Of a stretch of 64,000 nucleotides of DNA, positions 27,774 to 37,281 are shown in pieces. The notes beneath the pieces are model-generated. The model saw only the letters and a list, made by a program, of their open reading frames with translations, made no database searches and was not told the origin of the DNA. The stretch is from Adhaeretor mobilis (GTDB taxonomy: Bacteria > Planctomycetota > Planctomycetia > Pirellulales > Lacipirellulaceae): positions 3,397,178 to 3,461,177 of the forward strand of contig NZ_CP036263.1 of NCBI RefSeq assembly GCF_007741515.1, read 5' to 3'. Position numbers and translations under genes: made by a program. Each line of letters starts with the position of its first letter. Within the stretch, counting starts at the first letter, position 1.

Positions 27774-29036
27774 CTAGCGATGAGGTTTGACTAGGTTCTC
27801 GGCCAAAGTCTCAGCAGGAAGCGGTTGTCCGCTAGCAAACGCGGGGAGAACTTCCTCTTGCAATGCCTGCAATTGCTGAAATGCATCTGGGCAAAGGCCA
27901 GATATTTCGTTGCACTCCCAGCGGTCATCAGGCTTTACATACAGCTCTTGCGAAGCTGCGGACTCAATCCCACTCGTTCGCATCATCCAAGCAACCGTGC
28001 GTAGAGTCACTTCGTCACCTCGTTTCGCTAGCACAAATTGCCGCCAATCGACGGGCTCTTCGCAAAACAGCGTCAAGAGGTTGCGACCCTCGGTAGTGTC
28101 CTGCCCCAGCAGCCACTCGCTGAGCGTAGCCCCCAGATCCGCAGGTTGGCACAGCCCACCAAACCGAGGAATTGGCGTCGTAGTTTCAGGCACCGAAATC
28201 AAACACGGCACATGCAGCAATTCTCCATAAAGAGGCTTAGCCTGAGTGCCTAATTCGCCATGCTCTCCCAATGCAAAACCGCGTGAGCCGGTTAGACAAA
28301 CCAACGTTGGCTGTGATTGCAAATATTGGTGAGATGCTGCAAGGAAGTCGCCCAAGCATTCTTCAAGCACCATCACTTGTGCATCGTAGGCAGCACGATA
28401 AGCAAGCAGTTCGTCCGGATCGTCCGTTGCGATGTACCTAGGGGGCGATACTCCTTCCAGCGGGGGTGGATCCTCATCGGTAAGCAATCCGGAACGGTAC
28501 TCAGTTGGGGCATCCCACGGACCGTGAAAACCGCTTAGATGTATCCAGGTCACTTGCGAGCCATCCTCACTGCCAGCGTTTCGCTGGGAGCTCAGCTCCG
28601 CTAGGTGCTCGCCCGCAATCGCGAAGAGTTGTCCCATAGCTGTCTCTTGTGAGGTCTGTGCGGGCTGGTCGACTTCCAAGTTCAGATGAGTCAAGCTCGC
28701 CAGCGGTAGCTGATCAGCGAACTCACCCAGCCAAGAATCATCGGTAAGGAGCGAAGTTTTGCTGCCGGCTTTTGATAGCTCTTTCAACAAAGAGTAGCCG
28801 ACTTGTTTCAAACTGTTCAACCGCAGCGAATGCTCGGCGTTGAATAGCGAGCGATAGTATTGGGGCAACTCGACCGAGTCGCATAACAGGAAATCGAGCA
28901 GCAGCGACTGGCTGGCGATCTTGTCTAACGTTGGCGTTGGGAGTCCACTGTTCCCGTACGCGCCAAGACTCGACGCGCGCCAGCCATCTACAACGATGAC
29001 CAGAGCGTGACGGTTAGTGGGTGAGGAATCAGGCAC
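27774..29036 (-). CDS. Sulfatase-fold protein lacking catalytic and metal residues
   Basis: A 420-residue protein of the alkaline-phosphatase/sulfatase superfamily, seen in VIVVDGWRASSLGAYGN at the N-terminus, GFHGPWDAPTEYR near 170 and LGEHGELGTQAKPLYGELLHVP near 255. Active sulfatases carry a DD metal pair near the start, a CxPxR or SxPxR formylglycine site and a later DHG motif. Here the first is a single D (VDGW), the region expected to hold the catalytic Cys reads CDSVELPQYYRS with no CxPxR, and the DHG position reads TGSRG. The enzyme is therefore probably inactive as a sulfatase. It has no signal peptide. It lies 82 bp downstream of the Wzy-glycosyltransferase fusion and is likely in the exopolysaccharide operon. 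Confidence 0.8.
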   Translation of the reverse strand: MPDSSPTNRHALVIVVDGWRASSLGAYGNSGLPTPTLDKIASQSLLLDFLLCDSVELPQYYRSLFNAEHSLRLNSLKQVGYSLLKELSKAGSKTSLLTDDSWLGEFADQLPLASLTHLNLEVDQPAQTSQETAMGQLFAIAGEHLAELSSQRNAGSEDGSQVTWIHLSGFHGPWDAPTEYRSGLLTDEDPPPLEGVSPPRYIATDDPDELLAYRAAYDAQVMVLEECLGDFLAASHQYLQSQPTLVCLTGSRGFALGEHGELGTQAKPLYGELLHVPCLISVPETTTPIPRFGGLCQPADLGATLSEWLLGQDTTEGRNLLTLFCEEPVDWRQFVLAKRGDEVTLRTVAWMMRTSGIESAASQELYVKPDDRWECNEISGLCPDAFQQLQALQEEVLPAFASGQPLPAETLAENLVKPHR

Positions 29037-29118
29037 GCGGCTAAGTATAACCCCAGTCTACAACCTCAGCGAAGGGTGTTCTGGGGTCGCTTCCTCTGCT
29101 CAGATCTTCCGTCGTTGC

Positions 29119-31377
29119 TCAGCACTCAAGTTTGCACCACTCCCGCCAAACTAGTTTTGGGAATTCAATCCCGTCGCGCAAATAGCGTTTTGCGAGCCGC
29201 TTCGGCTCGGTAGCTAAGCGATGTAACCATTCGAGGCCCGATTTCCGCATCCAGAGCGGAGCTCGCTGTTTCTCGGCAGCGAGGAAATCGATCGTGGCTC
29301 CAATGCATAGGGCTACCTTGGCTTCTAGCTTGTCGGCATGCTGATGGATCCACAACTCTTGCTTGGGAGCCCCTAGGCCTATGAGGACAAGATCGGGCTG
29401 GGCCTCGGAAACTGCTGCATAGATCTTTTGGTTCTCTGCAACGTCATGCTCGAATCCCTGCGGTGGCGAGTACACGCCCACGACATCGACGCCCTGCCAA
29501 CGAGCGATGATATTCGATTTCGCTCGCTCGCCAACTCCCGGGGCTGCCCCTAACAGGAAAACGCGCAGGAGTCGCGACGGTCGTTTGCTCTCAGCGGTGG
29601 TCTGCGACACTCGTTTGAACAAGGCGGGTGCAAGGTCGCTACCAGCAACTCGCTCGGGGAGCGTTTTTTGCAAGACTCGAGAAGCAAGCACAACCGGTGC
29701 TCCATCGGCTATCACCAACGAGGCTTCTTCGTAGGCAGCTTGCAAGGGCTCGTTGTCTTGGATCATGATCGCGTGGTCCACATTTGGCGTCACTACGTAA
29801 CGGCAGCTATTCCCCCGGGGGGCGGCGCACCAACCAAGAACGGTTTCTACCGTTTGCTGCATATTTACCGGATCGATCTCCATGCCCAGCAACTTAATGC
29901 GTTCTGACGGTTGATCAGGTCTTGGTTGAGCACAAACAACAGGTGAGAGGTTCGACATAGAGACAGGATTCGATAGAGTTTGATAGAGAATGTGTGGATT
30001 TTTCGTGGGTGCGATTTCGGCCGGTTGATTGGCCAATGCCGCTTTACGTTCGCGCACAAGGCTCACGGTTACGCCACTCACCAAGAACAGCATCCAGTGC
30101 TCTGTGGGAGAGAGCGTCAGATCGTGGAATAGCGCCGTTGCGAGGTACGCGACAAGACACCCTATGGCCAGGAGAGCTTGCGAGCGCTGCCAGACTTGGG
30201 CACTGGTGTCTTTCCAAAGTCGCCAAGCAGCCATCGTCCAAGCGCCCAACAGGGCTAGAAACAGGCTGAAACCAATCAATCCCGTTTCCACTAAGACGCT
30301 CAGTAGTGTGTTGTGATGGTCAAGTCCCCGGATGGATTCCAGCTCGATCTGCTGACGACGATCTGACAGGTAGGGAAGCTTAAGATCGTAAAATCGACTA
30401 AACCCGTGCCCAAGAACTGGTGCATCTTTGAACATTTGATAAGACACATAGGCAAAGGAAGCTCGCTGATAGACCGAGTGCTCGGCCGAGCCATCGGTAT
30501 CTTTTCGCCCGAGGTTCTTGATGTCGCCGCCAATGAGCGTCAAACCTGATACGACAAAGCATATTCCGGCACCTGCAATCGCAAACCGTGCCCGGCGGGG
30601 CATCTGCAACATGGGGATGATGGCCAAGCCTCCCGCAAGTCCTAACCATGTCGATCGGGTATAAGTGTAGTAAACACCCCCTGCCATAACGGTCAATAGG
30701 CCTAGCAAAACAACGCGTTGCCAGCGACCCACTTCACGCCAGAGCAACCAAGCTGCCCAAAAACAAATGGTCAGATAGACGCCCAAACTGGCTGACATCA
30801 GCGCCGGGCCACGTGCACGACCGAAGTGCGTACCGAGAGTGGGATCCGCGATGTAACTTGGGAAAACGGCCCACCATTGCAGCTTCACTTCAGCGAACGC
30901 TGTCAGTGCGAGGTAAGTTCCCAAGCAGGTCAAGCAAACAAGTAAGCACGTCCAGTTCTTGCGATTGATCTTTGCGACTCGAACGGCAAGGTAGAGTACC
31001 GCCGGCATCCAGAAGCTAGCGACCAATCGCCACCAGGGCCCAACGTTTGATCGCACGAGTTCAGCCGGCGGCGTGAAGTAGCACCGCAAAGTAAGATACC
31101 CAAGCAGCAGAGCAAGCAACCAATCACAGGTGTGCCAGCCGCGCAAGTTGAGCCGCCCCTGGCGGAACTGCACTACCAGCGTGGCAAGGATGCCGGCCAT
31201 GAGCAGACGATCGACCGTTAGCGTCACGGGGCCGACGTCGACATGCCAAAAATGATGCTCTAGCACATAACCAAATACCACAAAGCCGCCGCAAGCCAAC
31301 AGTAGCGATCCGCGACGTGCGTACGCAGCCCCCCAAGAAAGTGCTGCGACGGCGATGATGGCGAATACTAGACTCAT
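29119..31377 (-). CDS. O-antigen ligase/Wzy polymerase fused to WecG/TagA/CpsF glycosyltransferase
   Basis: A 752-residue bifunctional protein. Residues 1-440 are polytopic and carry O-antigen-ligase (Wzy_C) features, including YYTYTRSTWLGLAGG near 240 and GLDHHNTLLSVLVETGLIG near 350. After a linker at about 445-490, residues 495-750 are a GT26 (WecG/TagA/CpsF) domain with TPNVDHAIM, ADGAPVVLAS, RVAGSDLAP, GLGAPKQELW and GATIDFLAAEKQRAP. GT26 enzymes add a sugar to a lipid-linked carrier on the cytoplasmic face; Wzy polymerises repeats outside. No stop codon separates the parts. An internal ATG near residue 474 could start the transferase alone. It follows the Wzz-like gene by 39 bp. Confidence 0.9.
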   Translation of the reverse strand: MSLVFAIIAVAALSWGAAYARRGSLLLACGGFVVFGYVLEHHFWHVDVGPVTLTVDRLLMAGILATLVVQFRQGRLNLRGWHTCDWLLALLLGYLTLRCYFTPPAELVRSNVGPWWRLVASFWMPAVLYLAVRVAKINRKNWTCLLVCLTCLGTYLALTAFAEVKLQWWAVFPSYIADPTLGTHFGRARGPALMSASLGVYLTICFWAAWLLWREVGRWQRVVLLGLLTVMAGGVYYTYTRSTWLGLAGGLAIIPMLQMPRRARFAIAGAGICFVVSGLTLIGGDIKNLGRKDTDGSAEHSVYQRASFAYVSYQMFKDAPVLGHGFSRFYDLKLPYLSDRRQQIELESIRGLDHHNTLLSVLVETGLIGFSLFLALLGAWTMAAWRLWKDTSAQVWQRSQALLAIGCLVAYLATALFHDLTLSPTEHWMLFLVSGVTVSLVRERKAALANQPAEIAPTKNPHILYQTLSNPVSMSNLSPVVCAQPRPDQPSERIKLLGMEIDPVNMQQTVETVLGWCAAPRGNSCRYVVTPNVDHAIMIQDNEPLQAAYEEASLVIADGAPVVLASRVLQKTLPERVAGSDLAPALFKRVSQTTAESKRPSRLLRVFLLGAAPGVGERAKSNIIARWQGVDVVGVYSPPQGFEHDVAENQKIYAAVSEAQPDLVLIGLGAPKQELWIHQHADKLEAKVALCIGATIDFLAAEKQRAPLWMRKSGLEWLHRLATEPKRLAKRYLRDGIEFPKLVWREWCKLEC

Positions 31378-31416
31378 GAAAGCTCAATTGAGAAAACTGC
31401 AAGATGGCTCAATCAC

Positions 31417-33327
31417 TTATCGAGACTCTGCGGCAGCATTCATCGCTTCTTCCAGCGACATGCCTATGAATTCGCCGTCAGTAGAGTCCAATGTGCCGTC
31501 TGCTGTGGGAAGTACTCCAGGATTGAGCAACAAGGTTTTCACAGGCGTAGAGATCGTCTCGTTTGAAGGAGCAGGCTCAACGACCTCTTGTCGTCTTTCA
31601 GGCTCCTGCATGGGTTGAGCTTCAACTGCAGGTGCCACAGGCGGTTCGGCTTCGGCAGTCGGTTGCTCAATAACCGGTGGTGATACAGTTTCGGCTACAG
31701 ACCCAACTTCAACGGAAGGAGGTTCAACCGTTTCATCAACTTCGCTCTGCTTTTCCTCAGACGGATTGATGACAACCCCTTCCACTGTCTTGATCTTCTG
31801 GAGCCTCGCTTCGCTCTCAGTCGCCGCTTCGGCAAACGCTCGCTCCTCTTCTTTACCTGCTGCTAGAGCTTCTGCAGCAGCGGCATTTGTTTCGGCTGTT
31901 TCCCACCACTCGCGTGCCGTAGTGTTCACGACCTCACGAGCTTGGTTTTCTTGTGACCGATTGGCACCAACGACTCCTGGTGCAGCCAACGAAGGACTAC
32001 CACCAAGCAGTACCAACCCTACACCCAGCGACAATCCGCCAAGCAGGCCTGCTAACGAGGTCGTCGCTAGCCCGAGACCCTCGCGCCCGGGCCCAGTCTC
32101 CGGCTCATCTAGCGGAGTGAGCACGCTTGCGTTCTCACCCGCTGAAAGACTTGCTTGAGACGAGTTGAGCTGTTGTTTCACACGATCAAGCGTTTGACGA
32201 CTTGTTTCCAATGCCGCAACACGATTGGAATACTCAGCTCGTTTCTCGGCTAACTCCGCTAGACGTTGTTCTACCGCGGCAAGTTGAGTCTTTGCATGGG
32301 TGTGCCGTGTCTTGTTCAGTTCGAGTTCAGCTTGAGCGGTTTCAATCGAGGATTGCAGTTCGTTATACAAGTCGCGTCGAATTCCCTCTTCAGCTTCTTT
32401 GGCAGACAACACGCGCGGGTGTTCTGCAGAGCGGGTACCTTGCAAGCGAGCGGATGCTAGCTGGGCATCAATGAGCCCATCCTTAAGGCGTCGCAACGCT
32501 GGCTGACTGGCAAGCAGACTGTTAGGCGTAGCTACAATCTTCAGAGGGTCGTTCTGCGCGGCTTGCAATAGTTCGAGCAATTCTTGCGAGTCTCGCATTT
32601 CCGTTTGAAAACGACGAGCATCTGTCTCCAGGCCAACGAACTGCTGCCGCAAGTCACTCTGCCCACTAAAGGAAGAATGCAGCATCCGTAATTCCCCTAG
32701 TTCCGAGCCGACTTCGGCCTCGAACTCAGAGAGTCGCTCAGTCTCTTTTGTGTTAAGGTCTTCAGCAAGTTGTACTTGCTGCGCTAATTCTCTTACCAAC
32801 CCTAGCCCCTGCTCGTTCCTTAGAGCCTGCAGTCGTGCGTCAAGTTGACGCGTCACTTCGCTCACGAGATTTAGGGCTTGTTGGCGGTTGTTGTTTTTCA
32901 CTCTCAGGTAAAACACTTCGGTTTTACCGAATTCTGCTCCGCTAGGTGGAAGCATCATGAATTGCTTGCGGAACTTTTCAATGTCCTTATCTGAAGGTTC
33001 ACTCGCTTGCAAACCGCTCTCAGCAGCTTCCACGGCCATGAGTGTGGCAGCGATCACCTGGCGACTCTTTGCCAGTTCAAGAATGGTTTCCTGAAGCGTG
33101 CGCATCTCGTAGAGATCGGCAAAATGTCCAGGGCGGTCGGCCGAAATGTTCGTTTCCTGTCTGACGACTACAGCTTGAGAAGCCTCCCAGGGTCTGGAAG
33201 TCGTCATGGCAAATATAAATGCCAAACCGCAACAAATGATTGCGGAAAGGATCCACACAGCGGCATTGTCTGTGAGGCGACGCACCGTCTGGCGGGCGTT
33301 GTACGAGAGCGATTCAACATTACTCAT
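31417..33327 (-). CDS. Polysaccharide chain-length determinant (Wzz-like), no kinase domain
   Basis: A Wzz/GumC-type protein. Starting at the ATG at 33327 (MSNVESLSYN), it has a first TM at about 25-45 (WILSAIICCGLAFIFAMT), a periplasmic region with a long coiled coil at about 190-400, and a second TM near 430-460 (TSLAGLLGGLSLGVGLVLLGG). The cytoplasmic C-terminal 180 residues are rich in Glu, Ala and Pro. There is no Walker motif or tyrosine cluster, so it is not a bacterial tyrosine kinase fusion. It probably sets chain length together with the Wzy-like domain encoded immediately downstream. An upstream in-frame ATG at 33387 adds 20 unlikely residues. Confidence 0.85.
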   Translation of the reverse strand: MSNVESLSYNARQTVRRLTDNAAVWILSAIICCGLAFIFAMTTSRPWEASQAVVVRQETNISADRPGHFADLYEMRTLQETILELAKSRQVIAATLMAVEAAESGLQASEPSDKDIEKFRKQFMMLPPSGAEFGKTEVFYLRVKNNNRQQALNLVSEVTRQLDARLQALRNEQGLGLVRELAQQVQLAEDLNTKETERLSEFEAEVGSELGELRMLHSSFSGQSDLRQQFVGLETDARRFQTEMRDSQELLELLQAAQNDPLKIVATPNSLLASQPALRRLKDGLIDAQLASARLQGTRSAEHPRVLSAKEAEEGIRRDLYNELQSSIETAQAELELNKTRHTHAKTQLAAVEQRLAELAEKRAEYSNRVAALETSRQTLDRVKQQLNSSQASLSAGENASVLTPLDEPETGPGREGLGLATTSLAGLLGGLSLGVGLVLLGGSPSLAAPGVVGANRSQENQAREVVNTTAREWWETAETNAAAAEALAAGKEEERAFAEAATESEARLQKIKTVEGVVINPSEEKQSEVDETVEPPSVEVGSVAETVSPPVIEQPTAEAEPPVAPAVEAQPMQEPERRQEVVEPAPSNETISTPVKTLLLNPGVLPTADGTLDSTDGEFIGMSLEEAMNAAAESR

Positions 33328-33631
33328 AGGGATCTTCCTGCTACCTTGGCGCAAAATCGGCCGCGGCAGCCTGCTATAGATTCTCAAAGGGGCCTAGTTT
33401 TTCCTACCAGAACGTAGCTCATTATTAGGCCCTGCTACGGCAGATTGACGAATGTGCCGATCTTGCTGGTCAGAAGGCTTTTTCAGCCTGCTTACTTGGA
33501 TTCCTGCTTCTACCAATACGGTGCTTTCAAGCTGGCCGTCCTATGTTTTAGTGCGGCAAGAAGCCTAGCCTCTTGCGACTGCTCTCCACACACTCGTATC
33601 GCACCTCAGAAGCGCAATCGTTCCACCTATC

Positions 33632-34759
33632 ATGCACGTTGCTTGCCTCGAATCTTTGGATAACCTGGTTTCGCTCAAGACATCATGGGATGCGTTGAGT
33701 GGCAACAATCCGTTTCGTGGCTCGTTGTGGCAACACACCTGGGCGCAGCACTTTTGCGGCTCACACGATCCGACACGAAGTCTGCGCGTGCTCCTCGTTT
33801 CCAGCGAGAAACAACAGCCGACCAGCGATATTTCAGAGGTCGTAGCGATCCTCCCTTGCTACGAGCACCGCACATTCGCACGGGGACGCGTCTTACGACT
33901 TATCGGCGATGGTGAGGTTTGTAGCGATCACCTTGGTCTGCTGTGCAAAGAACACCAATCGGAAGAAGCAAGCGATGCGATTGTCGAGTACCTGATGTCG
34001 CGAGAAGACTGGGACTGCCTAGACTTCACTTACTTTGACGAAAACGACGAAGCTTCGCGGAATCTGACCAACGCCCTTGCCGACCACGGTTGTTTCCTCG
34101 AGCGTTCGCCTGGACCCAATTGCTGGTCGATTGAATTGCCGGCGACCTGGGACGAATTCCTCGCCATGCAATCTAAGTCCCATCGCAAGCACATCCGACG
34201 ACTCGAACGCAGCGCAGCGAAACTGGGTAGCGTGGAGTGGTGCCTCTGTGAAGGAGCCGACACTTTCGAACAGGCTTGGCAGCAACTCGTCGACTTACAC
34301 CAGCAACGCCGTCTGAGCCTCGGCGAACCGGGCTGCTTTGCCTCTGAAAGTTGGGCCCGATTTCACCAAGAGATTGCCCAACAGATGCTGGCTGCCGGTC
34401 AGTTGCAGCTTTCCCACCTCAAACTCCAAGGCAAGCCGGCGGCTGCGGAGTACCAGTTCACAAGTTCAACCGCTACCTACGCCTACCAGGGTGGAATCGA
34501 TCCAAACCGCCTTGACGAGCAGCCTGGGCGATTGTCGCTTAGCCGCACGATTCAGTATGCCATCGGTCAAGGGCACTCTCGCTATGACCTCATGCGAGGC
34601 GACGAACCCTACAAACCCCACTGGCGAGCCGAACCAAACGCCACAGTTCGTATCCAAGCAACCCCACCACGTACCGTTGCCCGCTGGCGTTATGCCGCGT
34701 TTGATGGCATGCGACGTGCTGGCAGGATTGTGAAAAAGGCGACCGGACTGTTGGGCTAA
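33632..34759 (+). CDS. GNAT/FemAB-like acyltransferase, exopolysaccharide-linked
   Basis: A 375-residue protein resembling the BioF2-like/GNAT acyltransferases (CelD/BcsL, FemAB fold) found in exopolysaccharide loci. Indicative segments are NPFRGSLWQHTWAQHF near 26, the basic helix MQSKSHRKHIRRLERS near 178, and the acyl-CoA-binding-like stretch LKLQGKPAAAEYQF near 270 followed by YAYQGGIDPNRL. It opens the plus-strand arm, divergent from the Wzz operon, with 244 bp of shared upstream region. The polysaccharide deacetylase gene follows 44 bp later. The substrate is unknown; it may modify an amino sugar that the deacetylase exposes. Confidence 0.8.
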   Translation: MHVACLESLDNLVSLKTSWDALSGNNPFRGSLWQHTWAQHFCGSHDPTRSLRVLLVSSEKQQPTSDISEVVAILPCYEHRTFARGRVLRLIGDGEVCSDHLGLLCKEHQSEEASDAIVEYLMSREDWDCLDFTYFDENDEASRNLTNALADHGCFLERSPGPNCWSIELPATWDEFLAMQSKSHRKHIRRLERSAAKLGSVEWCLCEGADTFEQAWQQLVDLHQQRRLSLGEPGCFASESWARFHQEIAQQMLAAGQLQLSHLKLQGKPAAAEYQFTSSTATYAYQGGIDPNRLDEQPGRLSLSRTIQYAIGQGHSRYDLMRGDEPYKPHWRAEPNATVRIQATPPRTVARWRYAAFDGMRRAGRIVKKATGLLG

Positions 34760-34803
34760 CAAGACTAACTTCACACACCAATCTTTGAACCGAAATAATA
34801 GCC

Positions 34804-35658
34804 ATGCTACCTGAAGCCTGCAGAGAGCCACTGCTCGGGATGTACTACCTAGCCACCTTGCCCGGGCGCAGACAGGCTGCGGCGCGCCGCGCCATCGAAG
34901 GTTCTGCGCCCATCCGGACGTTGTTCTATCACCGAGTCGCCGACGACCATCCTAACGGCTGGACGATCAGCACGGAGCGTTTCAAGGACCAGATTGAGTG
35001 GATCCAGGAACGCTACGAGATTATTACTCTGATCGAGGCACAACGCCGAATTGGTTCCGATCAAAACTCAACAGCTGCCGTTTGCCTGACTTTTGACGAT
35101 GGCTACGCCGACAACTGCCGAGAGGCATTACCTTGGCTGCTCGACAAGCAGATTCCGTTCACTTATTTTGTTTCCACAAATCGCGTGAACACCGGCGAAC
35201 CTTTTGATCACGATGTAGAAGCAGGCCAGCCGCTAGCTCCCAATAGCATCGAAGAGATCCGAGTCCTCGCTGAAGCGGGGGTCGAAATAGGCGCACACAC
35301 GCGTTCACATGCTGACTGCGGAAAGATCGATAATGAGGACGAACTCTACGACGAGATCGTAGGTTCCAAACGCGATCTTGAAGCCATGATCCATCGGCCT
35401 GTTCGCTACTTTGCCTTTCCTTTCGGCCTAGAAGAGAACTTGTCCCGGGCCGCATTTCGCACGGCGTTTCGTGCCGGCTTTTGGGGCGTATGCTCTGCCT
35501 ATGGTGGATACAACTTGCCGGGAGAAGACCCATTTCACATCCAGCGAATTCACGGCGACTCTAGCTGGGCCCGCTTCTGCAATTGGCTCACGGTCGATCC
35601 CAGAAAACTGCGTAACGTGCAGCGTTTCAACGCAGGTGATTATCGACTTTGCTTCTAA
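34804..35658 (+). CDS. Polysaccharide deacetylase (NodB homology domain)
   Basis: A 284-residue carbohydrate esterase 4-type protein. The first NodB motif CLTFDDGYADN puts the catalytic Asp and a metal-binding Asp near residues 97-98. The metal-binding His pair occurs in HTRSH near 165, and the third motif reads RYFAFPFG near 200. It would remove N-acetyl groups from a polysaccharide. No signal peptide is evident, so it may act on lipid-linked intermediates in the cytoplasm or be exported by another route. It lies between the acyltransferase and the flippase in one run of plus-strand genes. Confidence 0.88.
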   Translation: MLPEACREPLLGMYYLATLPGRRQAAARRAIEGSAPIRTLFYHRVADDHPNGWTISTERFKDQIEWIQERYEIITLIEAQRRIGSDQNSTAAVCLTFDDGYADNCREALPWLLDKQIPFTYFVSTNRVNTGEPFDHDVEAGQPLAPNSIEEIRVLAEAGVEIGAHTRSHADCGKIDNEDELYDEIVGSKRDLEAMIHRPVRYFAFPFGLEENLSRAAFRTAFRAGFWGVCSAYGGYNLPGEDPFHIQRIHGDSSWARFCNWLTVDPRKLRNVQRFNAGDYRLCF

Positions 35659-35729
35659 ACTCGAACAACTGAATCCATTCCCTATACGTATCCCTCGGGA
35701 CACCGACCATTAGTCACGCTGACAACAAC

Positions 35730-37271
35730 GTGAAGAGTTCAAACGAAACCGCTGCGAAGGCATCCGGCAAGAATCGCTTGCGCACAGACACCTTCGCTAC
35801 CAGCGTGTTTATCCTACTGGCCGTCACCCTCGTACAACGCACAGTTGGGTTTGGTCGCGGGATTCTACTCGGCAGGTGGCTTTCGCCTGAAGAACTCGGG
35901 CAGTGGGACCTAACTTATAGCTTTCTACTGCTCGCGGCACCGTTGGCAGTCCTCGGCGTACCTGGTTCGTTCGGTCGGTATGCGGAACAATTTCGACAGA
36001 GGGGCCAACTTCGTACATTCCTTAAGCGAAGCATGCTTTGGACCAGCATCTGCTGTGTGGCGGCAACACTGCTGATCGCTTGGGGAGCAGCATTCTTCTC
36101 CGATATTATTTTCAATAGCCAGCAGCACGTGAACCTAACGGTAGGAATCGCTTACTGCTTAGCGGCAATCATCCTGCATCACACATTGACTGCGTTGCTC
36201 ACCGCGATGCGACTCTATCGTGTCGTGTCGGCCATGACCTTTGCCCAGAGTATGCTCTTCGCGATCGTTGCGCTCACACTTGTTTGGAGAAGCCCAACCA
36301 CGGCGAGCGTACTCATCGGATATGGACTCGCCTGCTTGATTTCGTCCCTAGGTGCCCTAGTTTGGGCTTGGCCAGGGCTGCGAGAAATCGACCAGCCCCA
36401 GGAGTCGGTCGCCCATAACGAATTTTGGCCGAAGCTATTACGCTTTGCATTCTTTGTTTGGGTTTCCAATCTGCTCTCGCATCTGTTCGCAATTATCGAT
36501 CGCAGCATGCTGGTGCACTACTCAGGCATGTCTCCCGCAGAGGCATGGGACCAAATCGGTCAATATCACACGAGCCGTATCGTACCAATGTTATTGGTTT
36601 CCTTTGCCGATTTGCTCGGCGGTTTACTCCTGCCGCACTTGAGCGCCGACTGGGAAACAGGCAAGAAGGAAGAAGTTTCAAAGCGACTAAATCTAACGCT
36701 CAAGCTCACCAGCCTCGGCATGTTGTGTTTTGGAGCAGCCGTTCTGGTGACTCGCCCGTTTCTATTCGGCGTGCTACTGGAAGGCAAGTACGCCCTTGGC
36801 GCGACGGTCTTGCCGTGGACCCTCGCCGGTTGTGTGTGGTTCGGGCTGTACTCGATCTCGCAAAACTATATGTGGTGTGCAGAGAAAACCCGCCTCGCCA
36901 CGGTTCCGCTTATGTGGGGTGTTGGGGCAAACGTAACCTTGAATCTGATTCTCTTGCCGCAGTTCGGTTTATATGGTGCCGTTCTCGCGACTGCCTCAGC
37001 TACGTTTGTCTGCTTCGTGGCAAGCCTGCGACTCAACGGTCAACACGGTATGCAAGTCGATGCCGGCACTTGGCTCATGATCGGTGTGCCAGCTGTTCTC
37101 GGTCTGGGAATTATTCCGACCGCACTGGCGCTCTTGGGGCTCACCTTTGCTCTGCTCGCAACCAACTTAGTTCTCACCGAAACTGACCGGCGCGATCTGG
37201 CTAAGGTCGTTGCCGCGGCACTAGCCAAGTTCATGCCTTCCCGCCGCGCAACTTCCGCGGCTACCTCCTAG
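35730..37271 (+). CDS. Polysaccharide flippase (Wzx/MATE-like)
   Basis: A 513-residue membrane protein with about 12-14 hydrophobic helices and the pattern of oligosaccharide flippases (MOP superfamily). The N-terminal region TFATSVFILLAVTLVQRTVGFGRGILLGRWLSPEELGQ is typical, with further helices through to LGLTFALLATNLVL near 475. It would move lipid-linked repeat units across the cytoplasmic membrane for Wzy-dependent polymerisation. The start is GTG at 35730. It is followed 10 bp later by the GT4 gene, so they are almost certainly co-translated. Confidence 0.9.
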   Translation: MKSSNETAAKASGKNRLRTDTFATSVFILLAVTLVQRTVGFGRGILLGRWLSPEELGQWDLTYSFLLLAAPLAVLGVPGSFGRYAEQFRQRGQLRTFLKRSMLWTSICCVAATLLIAWGAAFFSDIIFNSQQHVNLTVGIAYCLAAIILHHTLTALLTAMRLYRVVSAMTFAQSMLFAIVALTLVWRSPTTASVLIGYGLACLISSLGALVWAWPGLREIDQPQESVAHNEFWPKLLRFAFFVWVSNLLSHLFAIIDRSMLVHYSGMSPAEAWDQIGQYHTSRIVPMLLVSFADLLGGLLLPHLSADWETGKKEEVSKRLNLTLKLTSLGMLCFGAAVLVTRPFLFGVLLEGKYALGATVLPWTLAGCVWFGLYSISQNYMWCAEKTRLATVPLMWGVGANVTLNLILLPQFGLYGAVLATASATFVCFVASLRLNGQHGMQVDAGTWLMIGVPAVLGLGIIPTALALLGLTFALLATNLVLTETDRRDLAKVVAAALAKFMPSRRATSAATS

Positions 37272-37281
37272 TCGATCTGCC

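Noticed and set aside
36425..37186. Long alternative frame of 253 codons inside the flippase gene
   Set aside because: It is fully contained in the flippase gene, is Arg/Ser/Cys-rich and has no protein features.
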